NCBI GenBank assembly: GCA_965221725.1
Contig: OZ244909.1
Span: forward strand, 558,001 to 622,000
DNA from: HK1 sp965221725
Lineage (GTDB): Bacteria; Pseudomonadota; Gammaproteobacteria; HK1
Reading direction: 5' to 3'
Length of the DNA stretch: 64,000 bases
This document shows, one piece after another, positions 34,691 through 43,713 of the stretch. Every line of letters starts with the position of its first letter. The stretch's first letter is position 1. The position numbers and the translations under genes were made by a program. Under the pieces are notes generated by a model. That model saw only the letters and a program-made list of their open reading frames with translations, ran no database searches and was not told where the DNA came from.

Positions 34691-37228
34691 TCAGAAGGCT
34701 CGGCGCCAGCCCGTGAGGAGGGTCAGTTCCGGATTCTCCGTCGCGCGGTGACCGGGGTCGTGGGTCGCCACGGCGCCGAGGCGGAGGGCGCCGCCGGCCA
34801 GCGGCCGTTCCCATCGGGCTTCGATGTCGATCTGCCGGCCGCTCGGCGCAAGGTCGGCCGGGACCTGATCCCGCAGGACTTCGCCCGGCCGGGTCCGGCC
34901 GACCGGCACGGTGAGCGAGGCCCGGCCGCGTTCGACGCGCAGGGGCTGAGAGACGGACAGGTGCAACCGACCGTCGCCGGCGAGCGGTCGGTCGGCGCGG
35001 AACGCGAAGGTGCTGGTGGTCAGGGCCGAGACATCGTCGATGAGACCGCCGCGGGTCGCCGGCTCGACGGTACCGACCTCGGCGCCGGCGCTCACCCGCC
35101 ATCCGCCGAACTCCGAGGCGGCATGGATACCGGCAAAGAACGCGTCGGCCCCAAGCGCGCCGAACCCACCCTCCGCGGTGCTGCCGAGCAGCGAGTCACC
35201 CTCGGATACCCAGCCGGAGTGGAGAGCGAGCGGCCCGCCGCCCGGCCGCCAGGAGAAAGAAGCGCCCGAAGCCGGCGTGGGCTCGACTCTTCCCGCAGTG
35301 GTGAATGCCATGGCCGACCAGGCGCGATCATCATCGGTCAGGGCCGCCGCCAGGGCCGGTCCCGCGAGCCCGAGATGGCTGCGCTCGGGGCCCGCCGGCG
35401 CCTCCAGGATTCCGAGGCGCCACCCGTCGACCGAAGCGTGGCCGTGGGCGTCGCCATGGAGGCGGCCATGCGCCGAGAGCCCGGCGACGAAGGCGGCGCT
35501 TGGCGCCCCGGATGACCCCGATGTGCGCACCGGGGCGACGTATCCGCTCAGCCGCGCCGCGACCGACGGGCCGGAAGCGGCACCGGAGAGACTGTCCAGC
35601 GAGAACCAGAACGGTGCGCCCAGATCGTCAAAGGCGGCGATCTCCCGCCCGGCGAACGACCGCGTCAGCCCGTCGCCGAGGGCGGGGCCGAGGGAGAGAC
35701 GGGTCCGCGCCAGCAAGGCGCCCGGGCCGTCGATCCGCTCACCGTCCACGATCCGGGGCACACCCGCCGGCGAGGTCGCAGCCGCGAGATCCATCAGACC
35801 CTGGCCGTAGGTGTCGCGGTCCGCGTAGATGCCGCTCTTGTCGGCGGTCGCCAGAAGGCGCTGCACCAGCGCGGGGTTCGAGAGCTGGTCACGGAAGTAG
35901 TCCTTCAGTACCACGAGCCCGCCCGTGACCATCGGCGCGGCGAGGGATGTTCCACGGGCGGGGAAGGTGCCCCGCACCCCCGGCGTGCCGTCGGCGGGAT
36001 CCGGCCCGAAGTAGGCGGTCCGAATCGCCTCGCCGGGGGCCGCGAGGCACCACTCGGCCGCGATTCCGCAGCGATTGGAGAACGAGGCGATCTCGTGATC
36101 CCCGTCTCCGTCGGTGTCGGGGGATACCGCGACGACTGCGATCACGTGCCCGCGCAGCTCCTCGATGTGCGCCGGCAGACCCCAGATGACCTCCACCGAG
36201 CTGGCGACGATGCGCCCGTTCACGCAGAGGCCCGGGTGGTTCGGGAAATCGGTTGCATCGCACATGGCGCCGTGGGCGTTGCCGGCCGCCCCGACGAAGA
36301 CGACCTTCTCGCTCGCGCCACCCTGCGCGAGGGCGGCGATCGCCTCGCCGAGACCGGTGCGGAGGGCCGGCTCGTCGTACTGCTCGATCAGCCCCTGAAA
36401 GCCCAGGCTCACGTTCACGAAATCGAGCGACCGCCCCTGGCGCGACCAGTCGATCACGTGCCTGATGCGATCCGCCCATCGACGATCCTCGGCGCGGCCG
36501 ACACCGGCCAGCGAGATCGGCTCGTAGGGGGCGTCCGGCGCCCCGGCGGGCACTGAAAACATGGCGATGTCGGCGCCCGGGGCGATACCGCGCGGGACCG
36601 GCACGTTTCTGGTGAACGAGTCTCCTTGCGCACTCGCCGCAATCACCCCCGCAACCGCAGTACCGTGCGAAAAGTCGCCGCCGGTCTCCTGCGTCGCCCC
36701 GGAGAGGGAGACCTCCGTCACCGTCCGGCCGGAGAACAACGGGTGATCGGTGTCGATTCCATCATCGATGAAGCCGACGGTCTGGCCGCGGCCCGGGACG
36801 GTGCCGATGCCGCGCCGCAGCTCGAGATGCGCCCATGCGCGCCCGGCCCGAACCGCGCCGAGTCCCCACTGATTCCTGTAGTCGGCGGCGGTTTCGTACC
36901 CGGCCTCGATCGAGGCGCGCTCGTCCAGGAATTGCTCCTGAGTGATGCAATCCATCGCGGTTTGAACGCACGGCGGGGACGGGGGTGGCCGGGACGATGG
37001 CGGCAAAGTTCCGGCGGAGTCCTGCCTGACCCCACTGCCCCCACCGCCGCCGCAGCCCGCGACGGCCAGCAGCGTGCAGAAAACAACGCAGCCCGCCGAT
37101 GACCGCACATCGCGGAGCAACCTGCGGGTAGTGCCCCACCCGGACTCCTGAACTCTCGGGAAAACCCGTGCATACAGGTCGGAGACCCCGGGCAGAGTTT
37201 CAAAGTGGGGCACTACCGATTTGCGCAT
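34691..37228 (-). CDS. Lipidated subtilisin-like (S8) autotransporter protease
   Basis: An 845-residue surface protease. The N-terminus has a hydrophobic segment ending in lipobox VAGC (VVFCTLLAVAGCGGGGGSG), then a Pro-rich spacer. The S8 domain shows its catalytic residues: Asp (GFIDDGIDTDHPLF), His (DFSHGTAVAGVIAA), Asn (FVGAAGNAHGAMCD) and Ser (GTSLAAPMVTGG). From about residue 540 to the end is a beta-barrel translocator with a final Phe (LLTGWRRAF). Lipidated S8 autotransporters are known (NalP of Neisseria); many release surface proteins by cleavage. ATG 37228 is chosen: the longer frame to 37336 would run through the tRNA-Thr gene. The start is 48 bases after the tRNA on the same strand, so read-through transcription is possible. 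Confidence 0.9.
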   Translation of the reverse strand: MRKSVVPHFETLPGVSDLYARVFPRVQESGWGTTRRLLRDVRSSAGCVVFCTLLAVAGCGGGGGSGVRQDSAGTLPPSSRPPPSPPCVQTAMDCITQEQFLDERASIEAGYETAADYRNQWGLGAVRAGRAWAHLELRRGIGTVPGRGQTVGFIDDGIDTDHPLFSGRTVTEVSLSGATQETGGDFSHGTAVAGVIAASAQGDSFTRNVPVPRGIAPGADIAMFSVPAGAPDAPYEPISLAGVGRAEDRRWADRIRHVIDWSRQGRSLDFVNVSLGFQGLIEQYDEPALRTGLGEAIAALAQGGASEKVVFVGAAGNAHGAMCDATDFPNHPGLCVNGRIVASSVEVIWGLPAHIEELRGHVIAVVAVSPDTDGDGDHEIASFSNRCGIAAEWCLAAPGEAIRTAYFGPDPADGTPGVRGTFPARGTSLAAPMVTGGLVVLKDYFRDQLSNPALVQRLLATADKSGIYADRDTYGQGLMDLAAATSPAGVPRIVDGERIDGPGALLARTRLSLGPALGDGLTRSFAGREIAAFDDLGAPFWFSLDSLSGAASGPSVAARLSGYVAPVRTSGSSGAPSAAFVAGLSAHGRLHGDAHGHASVDGWRLGILEAPAGPERSHLGLAGPALAAALTDDDRAWSAMAFTTAGRVEPTPASGASFSWRPGGGPLALHSGWVSEGDSLLGSTAEGGFGALGADAFFAGIHAASEFGGWRVSAGAEVGTVEPATRGGLIDDVSALTTSTFAFRADRPLAGDGRLHLSVSQPLRVERGRASLTVPVGRTRPGEVLRDQVPADLAPSGRQIDIEARWERPLAGGALRLGAVATHDPGHRATENPELTLLTGWRRAF

Positions 37229-37275
37229 CTTGCCGGGGACGTGGACGTGGACGTGGGAGTGAGGGGGGAAAATTT

Positions 37276-37351
37276 TGGTGCCGGCTGTCAGACTCGAACT
37301 GACGACCTGATGCTTACAAGGCAACTGCTCTACCAACTGAGCTAAGCCGGC
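37276..37351 (-). tRNA. tRNA-Thr (anticodon TGT)
   Basis: The minus strand folds as a complete 76-nt tRNA: acceptor GCCGGCT/AGCCGGC, D arm GCTC/GAGC, anticodon loop CTTGTAA with TGT, T arm GTCAG-TTCGAGT-CTGAC, and an encoded CCA end (37276-37278). The anticodon stem has one T-T mismatch. In many gammaproteobacteria this tRNA lies between birA and tuf; here birA is upstream, but a protease gene, not tuf, follows. Confidence 0.97.
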
Positions 37352-37432
37352 GGCGGCGGCTCCCGCCCCGAAAGCGCCGAACCACGGGCACCGGAGCGGC
37401 GAGTCCGGGGAAGGCGGCGCATGGGGTCCACG

Positions 37433-37612
37433 TCATCCCCGCGCGGTCGGGGAACGTACTTCGCGGTCAAGCAACACCTTGGCGAGCGACTCGACCGTGC
37501 CTTCCAGTCGCGACACGCGATCGGACAGGTTCTGCATGTCGCGGTGCAGGCTCCAGAGGAACCCGAGGATCGCGACTCCGACCCCGATGGTGATCCAGTC
37601 GGATGGACCCAT
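37433..37612 (-). CDS. Small single-span membrane protein, 59 residues
   Basis: One membrane helix (DWITIGVGVAILGFLWSLHR) followed by a short coiled coil (DMQNLSDRVSRLEGTVESLA). ATG 37612 has AGAGG about 8 bases upstream. The gene lies between birA and tRNA-Thr on the same strand. Family not recognised; small proteins of this build often sit next to larger membrane partners, but no partner is evident. Confidence 0.65.
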   Translation of the reverse strand: MGPSDWITIGVGVAILGFLWSLHRDMQNLSDRVSRLEGTVESLAKVLLDREVRSPTARG

Positions 37613-37788
37613 GGCGCGACCTCTGGCGGGGGAATTGCCGGGGCTCGTCCGAGCCTCGGTGGGCGGCAGTGTACTGCGACCGTGAATGTCCATGCCAGTG
37701 CTGCGCGTTTGCCGATTTTAGCGCCTGATTCCCAATCGAAACGGGCCGACCTCCGGGCGGATCGTGCCGACTACGGTCGCCGGCACCG

Positions 37789-38784
37789 TCACCGGCGGGC
37801 GATGCGACGCGCCCGCACCGTGACCTCGCCCGACTCGCAGCGGATGACGCCGGCGGCGTGTTCGACGAGCAGCGCCCCGTCGACGTCGATGCCTTGCGCC
37901 GTGCCGTCGATCGGAGCCCCCCCGGACAGCACGCGCACCGGCCGCCCATGCAGGGCGTCGCGCTCGCGCCAGCGGGCGGCGAAGGGTTCGAGACCGTGCT
38001 CCTGATACCGACCGCAGGCATCGAGAAGCGCATTGGCCGCCTGTGCAGCCAGGGTGCTGCGCACGGGCACCCGCCCGAACTCCCGCGCCAAGTCGGTCCA
38101 TGGCTGGTCGATTCGACCGGAGCCGGCCGGCGCGAGGTCCAGATTGAAGCCAACCCCGACCACGCACGCGGGCGCGCCCGATCCGACACGACTCGCCTCG
38201 ACCAGAATGCCCGCGAGCTTTCGGTCGTCGACGACCAGGTCGTTCGGCCACTTGAGCATCACCCCCTCGAACCCGCCGGCCGCGAGCGCCTCGACGAGCG
38301 CGACCCCGGCCGCGAGCGACAGGCCGCTCAGCCCGCCCGCGGGCGCGGCAAAGCGCCACGAGACCGACAGCACCAGGCTCTGCCCCAGCTCCGAAACCCA
38401 GCGCCGGCCCTGGCGCCCCCGGCCGGCGGCCTGGATCTCGGCGGTGCAAAGCTCCGGAGCCCGGACCCCCACCCGCAGGCGCCCGGCGAGGAGGGAGTTG
38501 GTGGAATCCACGGCGAAGCGCACATGCACCGCCTCGGGTTCGAGCCGCGGCAGGGCGCGCCGAATCCGCTCCGCATCGAGTAGATCGACGGGCCGCGGCA
38601 GGGAAAGCGTGCCCCGCCCCGCGATGGTTTCGACCCCGAGACCATCCAACCTTCGAAGGGCCTCCGCGAGGCCGGCATCGTCGATCCCGCACTCGCGCGC
38701 GAGCGCATCACGGCGACGGGCTCGACCGTCGGCCAGGGTCCGCACCACGAGGGCGGCCGGGTCGGATTCGGCCGGAGGGTTCAT
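37789..38784 (-). CDS. birA: Biotin--[acetyl-CoA carboxylase] ligase
   Basis: Attaches biotin to the carboxyl carrier protein via biotinyl-AMP. A 331-residue protein with the biotin/ATP motif GRGRQGRRW near residue 121, LKWPNDLVVDDRKLAGILVE near 183, and VVGVGFNLDLAP. An N-terminal winged-helix domain (RRDALARECGIDDAGLAEAL) is present, so it is the BirA type that can also act as a biotin-operon repressor. The gene ends a minus-strand run of glycan genes and is preceded by a hexamer-rich stretch. The usual partner coaX is absent here. Confidence 0.95.
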   Translation of the reverse strand: MNPPAESDPAALVVRTLADGRARRRDALARECGIDDAGLAEALRRLDGLGVETIAGRGTLSLPRPVDLLDAERIRRALPRLEPEAVHVRFAVDSTNSLLAGRLRVGVRAPELCTAEIQAAGRGRQGRRWVSELGQSLVLSVSWRFAAPAGGLSGLSLAAGVALVEALAAGGFEGVMLKWPNDLVVDDRKLAGILVEASRVGSGAPACVVGVGFNLDLAPAGSGRIDQPWTDLAREFGRVPVRSTLAAQAANALLDACGRYQEHGLEPFAARWRERDALHGRPVRVLSGGAPIDGTAQGIDVDGALLVEHAAGVIRCESGEVTVRARRIARR

Positions 38785-38880
38785 GGGCCGGGGCCGGGGC
38801 CAGGGCCGGAGTCGGAGTCGGAGTCGGAGCGAAGGCCGAGACCGGAATCGGGATCGGAATCAGGACCAGAGCCGGAGCCT
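38785..38880. repeat. Low-complexity 6-bp repeats upstream of birA
   Basis: Degenerate tandem units of the types GGGCCG and GGAGTC/GGAATC fill the stretch just before the birA start. It may vary in length and alter birA expression; it is not coding as far as I can tell. Confidence 0.7.
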
Positions 38881-38905
38881 GAACCAAAGCCGAGGCCACG
38901 CTCCG

Positions 38906-39081
38906 TCATCGGAAGATCGCCTCTTGCGGCATCAGCCAGCGGGCCCCCGGGTGGCCCCAGGTGGCGCCGGATGCGTTCCACGAACCGGGCGGGGAACGTC
39001 ATCGGAGGATCGCCTCTTGCGGCATCAGCCAGCGGGCCGCCGGGTGGCGCCGGGTGCGTTCCACGAACCGGGCGAGGAACG
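38906..39081. repeat. Tandem duplication of ~80-93 bp at the 3' end of the deacetylase gene
   Basis: Copy one (38906-38998) and copy two (38999-39081) share long identical blocks, including GATCGCCTCTTGCGGCATCA and TGCGTTCCACGAACCGGGC. Copy two encodes the last residues and stop of the deacetylase; copy one is a non-coding duplicate with about 12 extra bases. Confidence 0.9.
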
Positions 39082-39754
39082 CCCAGGTGGATTCCTCGTG
39101 CACGGCGTGATGGGTCAGGAGTCCGGTCGGCTCGGCCGGGTCCACGGATCGCGTGCGCCGCGCCGCGAGATGGGCGACCACCGCCGCGAGCGCCCGGTCG
39201 CACCCGACAAAACCCCGTCCGCCCCGCCAGTCCACCACGTCGACATGGCAGCTCACTTGCCTGAGCCCCGGCACCGGCTCCACCGCGGGGCGAGGGCCGA
39301 AGGCCGACAGACCCCGAAAGCCGAGCCGCGGCAGGGTCGGCAGCAGGTCCGGGGCAATCCGATTCCAGGGCGGAACGAGCACCGGCCGAAGCCGATCGCC
39401 GGCGATCTCGCCAAGCCTGCGGAATCCTCCCGCCAACTCGGCCGCCACTGCGTGCGCTTGCCGATGACCCGCGAGCTCCGATTTCTTCTCGCCGGGCGCG
39501 GCATGGCTGCGATGCTGCCATCCGTGCTGCAGCACCTCGACCGGCGCCGAGCCGAGCCATGCGGCGAGGGCGGGCTGCGCGAGCGCGGGGATCACCGCAA
39601 GCCCCACCGTCACCTGATGCTCGCCCGCCAGCCCGGCGAGCCGGTCGAGCGCCGGCGCCGGCGCCACCGCATCGTCGTCACGCCACCACAGCGACGCGAT
39701 CCGGCCTTCGTCCCGCCACGCGTCAAGTTCATCGATGAGGTCCGGCCATTGCAT
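38999..39754 (-). CDS. Polysaccharide deacetylase-family protein
   Basis: A 251-residue protein of the NodB-like fold: LWWRDDDAVAPAPALDRLAG near residue 22 carries the Asp-Asp metal motif, and EVLQHGWQHRSHA near 73 the HxxxH motif. VLVPPWNRIAPDLLPTLPRL and GLLTHHAVHE complete the core. It would remove N-acetyl groups from a glycan. ATG overlaps the stop of the 47-residue ORF upstream (TAATG), so translation is coupled. It belongs to the minus-strand glycan cluster. The 3' end is duplicated in tandem downstream. Confidence 0.85.
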   Translation of the reverse strand: MQWPDLIDELDAWRDEGRIASLWWRDDDAVAPAPALDRLAGLAGEHQVTVGLAVIPALAQPALAAWLGSAPVEVLQHGWQHRSHAAPGEKKSELAGHRQAHAVAAELAGGFRRLGEIAGDRLRPVLVPPWNRIAPDLLPTLPRLGFRGLSAFGPRPAVEPVPGLRQVSCHVDVVDWRGGRGFVGCDRALAAVVAHLAARRTRSVDPAEPTGLLTHHAVHEESTWAFLARFVERTRRHPAARWLMPQEAILR

Positions 39755-39897
39755 TACTTTCGCTCAAAGGATTCGATGATCTCGAAAGCGATGGCTCTCG
39801 CCATGAAATGGTGCTTGATGATGAGGTCATCCTCCGCGTCCATTGCCGCCCTCGCCCAAGCCGAAATAAGGTTCGGGAAGTCACGCCCCTCGGTCAT
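39754..39897 (-). CDS. 47-residue ORF translationally coupled to the deacetylase
   Basis: Starts at ATG 39897 (MTEGRDFPNLISAWARAAMD then AEDDLIIKHHFMARAIAFEI). Its stop overlaps the deacetylase start in TAATG, and it begins 17 bases after the glycosyltransferase stop, so it fits neatly in the operon. The sequence is acidic and helix-forming. Family not recognised. Confidence 0.6.
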   Translation of the reverse strand: MTEGRDFPNLISAWARAAMDAEDDLIIKHHFMARAIAFEIIESFERK

Positions 39898-39913
39898 CGC
39901 TCTCGGCGGGCTC

Positions 39914-41080
39914 TCAGCGGGGGGATGAGGCGACCGCGTCGGAGGCGATCTCCATGATCGCCGTCGCGCTTTCGGCCGCCCCGTCGAGCCGCGCCAGGGG
40001 GCGTTTCGGCGCCACCTGAACCGGTGCGCGCCGCACCGCATCGAGAAGCGCTTTCGCGGTCAGCCGGTGCTCCTCGATCACCAGCGCGACCCCGGCTTCG
40101 GCGAGAACCCGCGCCCGGATCGACTGCTCGCGTTCACCCTCGGCCGCGAACGGGACGAGCACCGCCGGCACGCCGGCGGCCAGGAGGTCGGTGACGGTGT
40201 TGTAGCCCGCCTGCGAGACCGAAACCCGGGCCCGCACGAGGATCGAGCGGAAGTCGGCGCGGTTCGGCTCCACCACGGTGTTGTCCGCCGCCGCCCGACG
40301 CCAGCCGGCGAGGGCGTCGGCGCCGGCATTGGGACCGACGAGCACCCTCCATCGGCGGCGGCGATCGAGGCGCGCGCTCCCGAGCGCGGCCTCCACCAGC
40401 CGATGCGCCACCACCCCGCCCCCGGCGGAGACCACGACCTCCCCCTCGCCCACTCCGGGCGGAGCGTCCGGTCCCGGCCCCTGGGTGACATATCCGGTGT
40501 ACCGGATGCGGTCCCGGATCCGCCCGGCCTCCGGAAAGCTCGCGTCGAGCCCGATGAAGGCGGGGTCGCCATGCACCAGCACCGCATCGTAGTCCGCACG
40601 CACCCGATCGGCGGCGTCCCGCGCCCGGGACGGCTTCGAGGGCGGCTGGAGCACGTCACGGATCGAGCTCACCAGCCGGCACCCCGCGGACCGGGCGTGC
40701 CCGACGAGCGGCTCCAGCTCGAAGCGCAGGAGGCGGCGGCCGAACGGCCAAGTCTCGGTGACGAGCACCTGCGGGGCGTGCTCCGCGAACGCCGCGAGCA
40801 GCGCATCGCGGCGGGCGGCGCGCCAGGCACCGCCGACCTCGCGGCCACGGGCATCCACCAGCGTGCGGTAGTGCGCATCCGCCGCCCGCGCGGCGGGAAG
40901 GGCAACGACCCGGATCCGGTCCGGATCGACCTCGGGAACGCCCGCGCCGCCGGACGCGAAGGCGACGCAGGCACCGCGCTCGGCCAGCGCGCGAGCGATG
41001 GCGGCGGCCCGGCGCCGATGGCCGATGCCCATCAGGTGCTGGACCCAGATCATGACGCTGGGGGCGGTCGAGGGGGTCAT
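39914..41080 (-). CDS. Glycosyltransferase, GT-B fold
   Basis: A 388-residue protein resembling MurG/GT28-like transferases: WVQHLMGIGHRRRAAAIARA at the start, VVVSAGGGVVAHRLVEAAL in the middle, and the donor-binding region VSQAGYNTVTDLLAAGVPAV. ATG 41080 (MTPSTAPSVMIWV) fits the family better than the long Arg-rich upstream frame. It is related to the transferase at 45042-46319 and lies in the same cluster. The sugar and acceptor are unknown. Confidence 0.86.
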   Translation of the reverse strand: MTPSTAPSVMIWVQHLMGIGHRRRAAAIARALAERGACVAFASGGAGVPEVDPDRIRVVALPAARAADAHYRTLVDARGREVGGAWRAARRDALLAAFAEHAPQVLVTETWPFGRRLLRFELEPLVGHARSAGCRLVSSIRDVLQPPSKPSRARDAADRVRADYDAVLVHGDPAFIGLDASFPEAGRIRDRIRYTGYVTQGPGPDAPPGVGEGEVVVSAGGGVVAHRLVEAALGSARLDRRRRWRVLVGPNAGADALAGWRRAAADNTVVEPNRADFRSILVRARVSVSQAGYNTVTDLLAAGVPAVLVPFAAEGEREQSIRARVLAEAGVALVIEEHRLTAKALLDAVRRAPVQVAPKRPLARLDGAAESATAIMEIASDAVASSPR

Positions 41081-41210
41081 CACGGCAGGTGGGGACGGAA
41101 CCCGGCGCGCGGTAGAGGGCAAGCACCCCGGACGGAGCAACCTTCCCGGCGGGCGCGGCCGCCCATCGGATCGGACCGGGGATTGGAGGCCATTCGGTGA
41201 CATTTCCGGG

Positions 41211-42038
41211 CTATTCGTGCGCATCGAGCCGGATATTCGGCTCCTCGAGCGCGAACCTTCCGATCTCCGAATCGAACCGGAACCGGTGCGCGCAGGCCCA
41301 GTCGAGACGCACCGGGTTCTTGCCGGCAAGGTCCCAGTCGCAGGCGAGTCCGAGCGTGGCCTTGATGACGCCCTTGTGGGTAACCGCGACCACCCCGAGC
41401 GTCACCCCTCCGTCGCCGGGTGCGGGAGACGGTGAGGGCATCGCATTCCGGGCGGACGAAGAGACCGCGGTGGCGTGCCTTGCGTCGTCGGGTGATGAGG
41501 GGGGCACGGGCCGAACACGCGAACCATCCCGATGTGCGTCCCCATGCATATCCCGATGTGCATCCCGACGCACATCGATGAGTCGTCGACTCCCGGCGCT
41601 TGGCTCCCCGTCAACGGGGATGTCGCCGCCGGGCGGCGGCCGGGCGGCGCTCCGGGCCCAGTCGAGGATCCGGGCCTGTAGCTCGCGCGGACTCTCTCCC
41701 CCCGGCGGGCGGAAATCCCGCCCCCGGGCCGTATTGCGCGCCACGCCCTCCGGGTCCGCCGCCGCCAGCGAGGCGCGGACCTTGCCCTCCCATTCGCCCC
41801 AGTGCATCTCCATGAGGCGCCGGTCCGGAATCGGCGCCCCCAGCCCGAGCCGCGCCGCGGTCTCGACCGCCCGGGCCAGCGGGCTCGAATGCACCCGGTA
41901 CGATGCGAACCGGGCCGGGAGCCGGCGCCCGGCCAGCGCCCGGCGCCCGGCCGCGCAGAGCGGGATGTCGGTGTGCCCCTGGATGCGCCCCGCCTCGTTC
42001 CACGCCGTCATCCCATGACGGATCATCACCACGTCCAT
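41211..42038 (-). CDS. Histidine phosphatase-family protein with low-complexity insert
   Basis: Phosphoglycerate mutase-like fold: VVMIRHGMTAWNEAGRIQGH (phosphorylated His), VHSSPLARAVETAARLGL, LMEMHWGEWEGK and VAVTHKGVIKATLG (second His). ATG 42038 directly starts the domain. Between about residues 145 and 205 is an insert not expected in the family, with repeated DxHRDxHGDAHRDG encoded by degenerate repeats near 41530-41590. It probably removes a phosphate from a sugar or nucleotide-sugar intermediate of the glycan cluster; this is inference. Confidence 0.82.
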   Translation of the reverse strand: MDVVMIRHGMTAWNEAGRIQGHTDIPLCAAGRRALAGRRLPARFASYRVHSSPLARAVETAARLGLGAPIPDRRLMEMHWGEWEGKVRASLAAADPEGVARNTARGRDFRPPGGESPRELQARILDWARSAARPPPGGDIPVDGEPSAGSRRLIDVRRDAHRDMHGDAHRDGSRVRPVPPSSPDDARHATAVSSSARNAMPSPSPAPGDGGVTLGVVAVTHKGVIKATLGLACDWDLAGKNPVRLDWACAHRFRFDSEIGRFALEEPNIRLDAHE

Positions 42039-42371
42039 CACCGCATGTACTCCACCGCGAGCCCGGACACCCTCCCGGCCCCAACCTTTGTGCGCCGCGT
42101 TTCCGGCCGCGTCTTCGCGACTCGACTGTTCATCGTCGCGCCCATCATCGTCTCTGCTCCGCCGTCCGGTCGTGCGCAGTGCCGCTCTCCGCCTTCGGCA
42201 TGCTCCGCCTCGGGGCATGCAGGCGTGGCGGCCCGGATCGTCATCGTGCCGATCACCGACCGGAAGCCGGCACCATCGCTCCGGGGGATGCCCGGTCCGA
42301 TCCGGATGCTGTTCCCGACTCGACCCGCACTGCCCACACTGCCACGGCGCGCGCAGTCATCGTCAGGTCAG
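42039..42371. other. Gap within the glycan cluster
   Basis: No gene recognised. Open frames cross it on both strands without family features. Short GTCATCGTC repeats occur near 42357-42380. Confidence 0.4.
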
Positions 42372-43520
42372 TCATCGTCCGAACGCCGCCACCGCTTGCG
42401 CAATCCACCGGTCGAGACGGCGGGCGGCCGTATCGATCCCGTGCTCGGCCAGAGCGCGGGCGCGCGCCGCCGCTCCGGCCGCGGCCAGGGCGGCGGGATC
42501 GGCAAGGGCCCTCTCCACCACATCGGCGAACGCCGCTTCGTCGCCCTCGGGCACGAGCCATCCTCCCTCACCGGGGGCGACGACGGCGCCGACACCGCGC
42601 GCATCCCCCGCGATCACCGGGACCCCCAGCGCCTGGGCTTCGAGCATCGCCATGCCGATCGGCTCTCCGAGTGCGGGCCAGACGAAAAGATCGCAGGCGC
42701 TGACGACACCGGGCAGCACCGGCGACGAACGCAGCCCGAGAAAGGTGACCCGCCCGGCGGTACGCAGCGTCGCGAACATGGCTTCGACCTCCGCGCGCGC
42801 GGAACCGTCCCCCACCACCAGCAGATGCCACGGGATGTGCAGGATACGCTCGAGCGCGCCGGCCAGCCGCCGGAACGATTCCGCCTTGCGTCCGGGGCGC
42901 ATCATCGCAACGCAGACGAGGAGCGGGGTCAGCGGGTCGGCCCGGACGAGACGGGCGATGCGGACCCGCCGGCGCCCCCGCGCGCCCGGCGGCGCGAGCC
43001 CGGACAGATCGAGGAAGGGCGCAAGCCGAACGATGGGCGCCCCCTCGCCGAGCCGTCGCTCCAGGCTCGGCCCATCGTCGGGATTGAGCGCGATGATCCG
43101 GTCGGCGTGGACGAGCGCCGCCGCCGCCGCACGATGGCCGTGACGCCACGGACCCCGCGCCTGCTTCGGCGCATGCGACGCCTCCGCCACCAGATAGGGA
43201 ATGCCCAGCCCGGCACTCACCCGAGGCCCGATCCAGTCGGGCGCCCGGTGGTAGAGGTGATAGGTGAACCAGCACCGGGGCGCCCGGGGCGAGCCACGCC
43301 ACCGGCGGAGCAGCGCACCCGCTTGCGCCTTCGCCTCACGCGCGAGTCGGAGCTGGCGGCGGCGGTCGCCGGTGCCGTCGAACGTCCTCAGCCGCGACGC
43401 CAGCACCACCTCGTGGCCCGCTCGTTCGAGCGCACGCACCAGCAGCCCGGCAATGAGCCGATCGCCCGACGCCGTGGGGTGATCCGGCGCCTTGAGCGGG
43501 GCATAAAACGCAATTCTCAC
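42372..43520 (-). CDS. Glycosyltransferase family 4
   Basis: Begins RIAFYAPLKAPDHPTASGDR, a typical start for a GT4 group, and continues with ALERAGHEVVLASRL, LLVVGDGSARAEVEAMF and the C-terminal donor site WPALGEPIGMAMLEAQALGV (E-x7-E). GTG 43520 is preferred over GTG 43544 because family similarity begins there. Glycan-cluster member; substrate unknown. Confidence 0.86.
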   Translation of the reverse strand: MRIAFYAPLKAPDHPTASGDRLIAGLLVRALERAGHEVVLASRLRTFDGTGDRRRQLRLAREAKAQAGALLRRWRGSPRAPRCWFTYHLYHRAPDWIGPRVSAGLGIPYLVAEASHAPKQARGPWRHGHRAAAAALVHADRIIALNPDDGPSLERRLGEGAPIVRLAPFLDLSGLAPPGARGRRRVRIARLVRADPLTPLLVCVAMMRPGRKAESFRRLAGALERILHIPWHLLVVGDGSARAEVEAMFATLRTAGRVTFLGLRSSPVLPGVVSACDLFVWPALGEPIGMAMLEAQALGVPVIAGDARGVGAVVAPGEGGWLVPEGDEAAFADVVERALADPAALAAAGAAARARALAEHGIDTAARRLDRWIAQAVAAFGR

Positions 43521-43713
43521 GGTACCGGCGAGGTCTCGTTTCACGCCAACGATGCGGAAGGGTCCCGCAGGCTGAATCGAAGCGGCACCAGCAACATTCG
43601 GATCTGCGATGCCCTTCGATACTTCGTCACGATCGTCTCCCGGATCTTGCGCATGGCCAACTTTCGATTCGGGGTCGCGATTCGGGGTCGCGATTCAGGG
43701 CCGCCGCACCGGG

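Noticed and set aside
34519..34716. A 65-codon plus-strand frame after the dehydrogenase gene
   Set aside because: No signature or ribosome site and it overlaps the end of the protease gene.
37229..37336. Longer start for the S8 protease
   Set aside because: It would translate the tRNA-Thr gene; ATG 37228 is followed by a proper lipoprotein signal.
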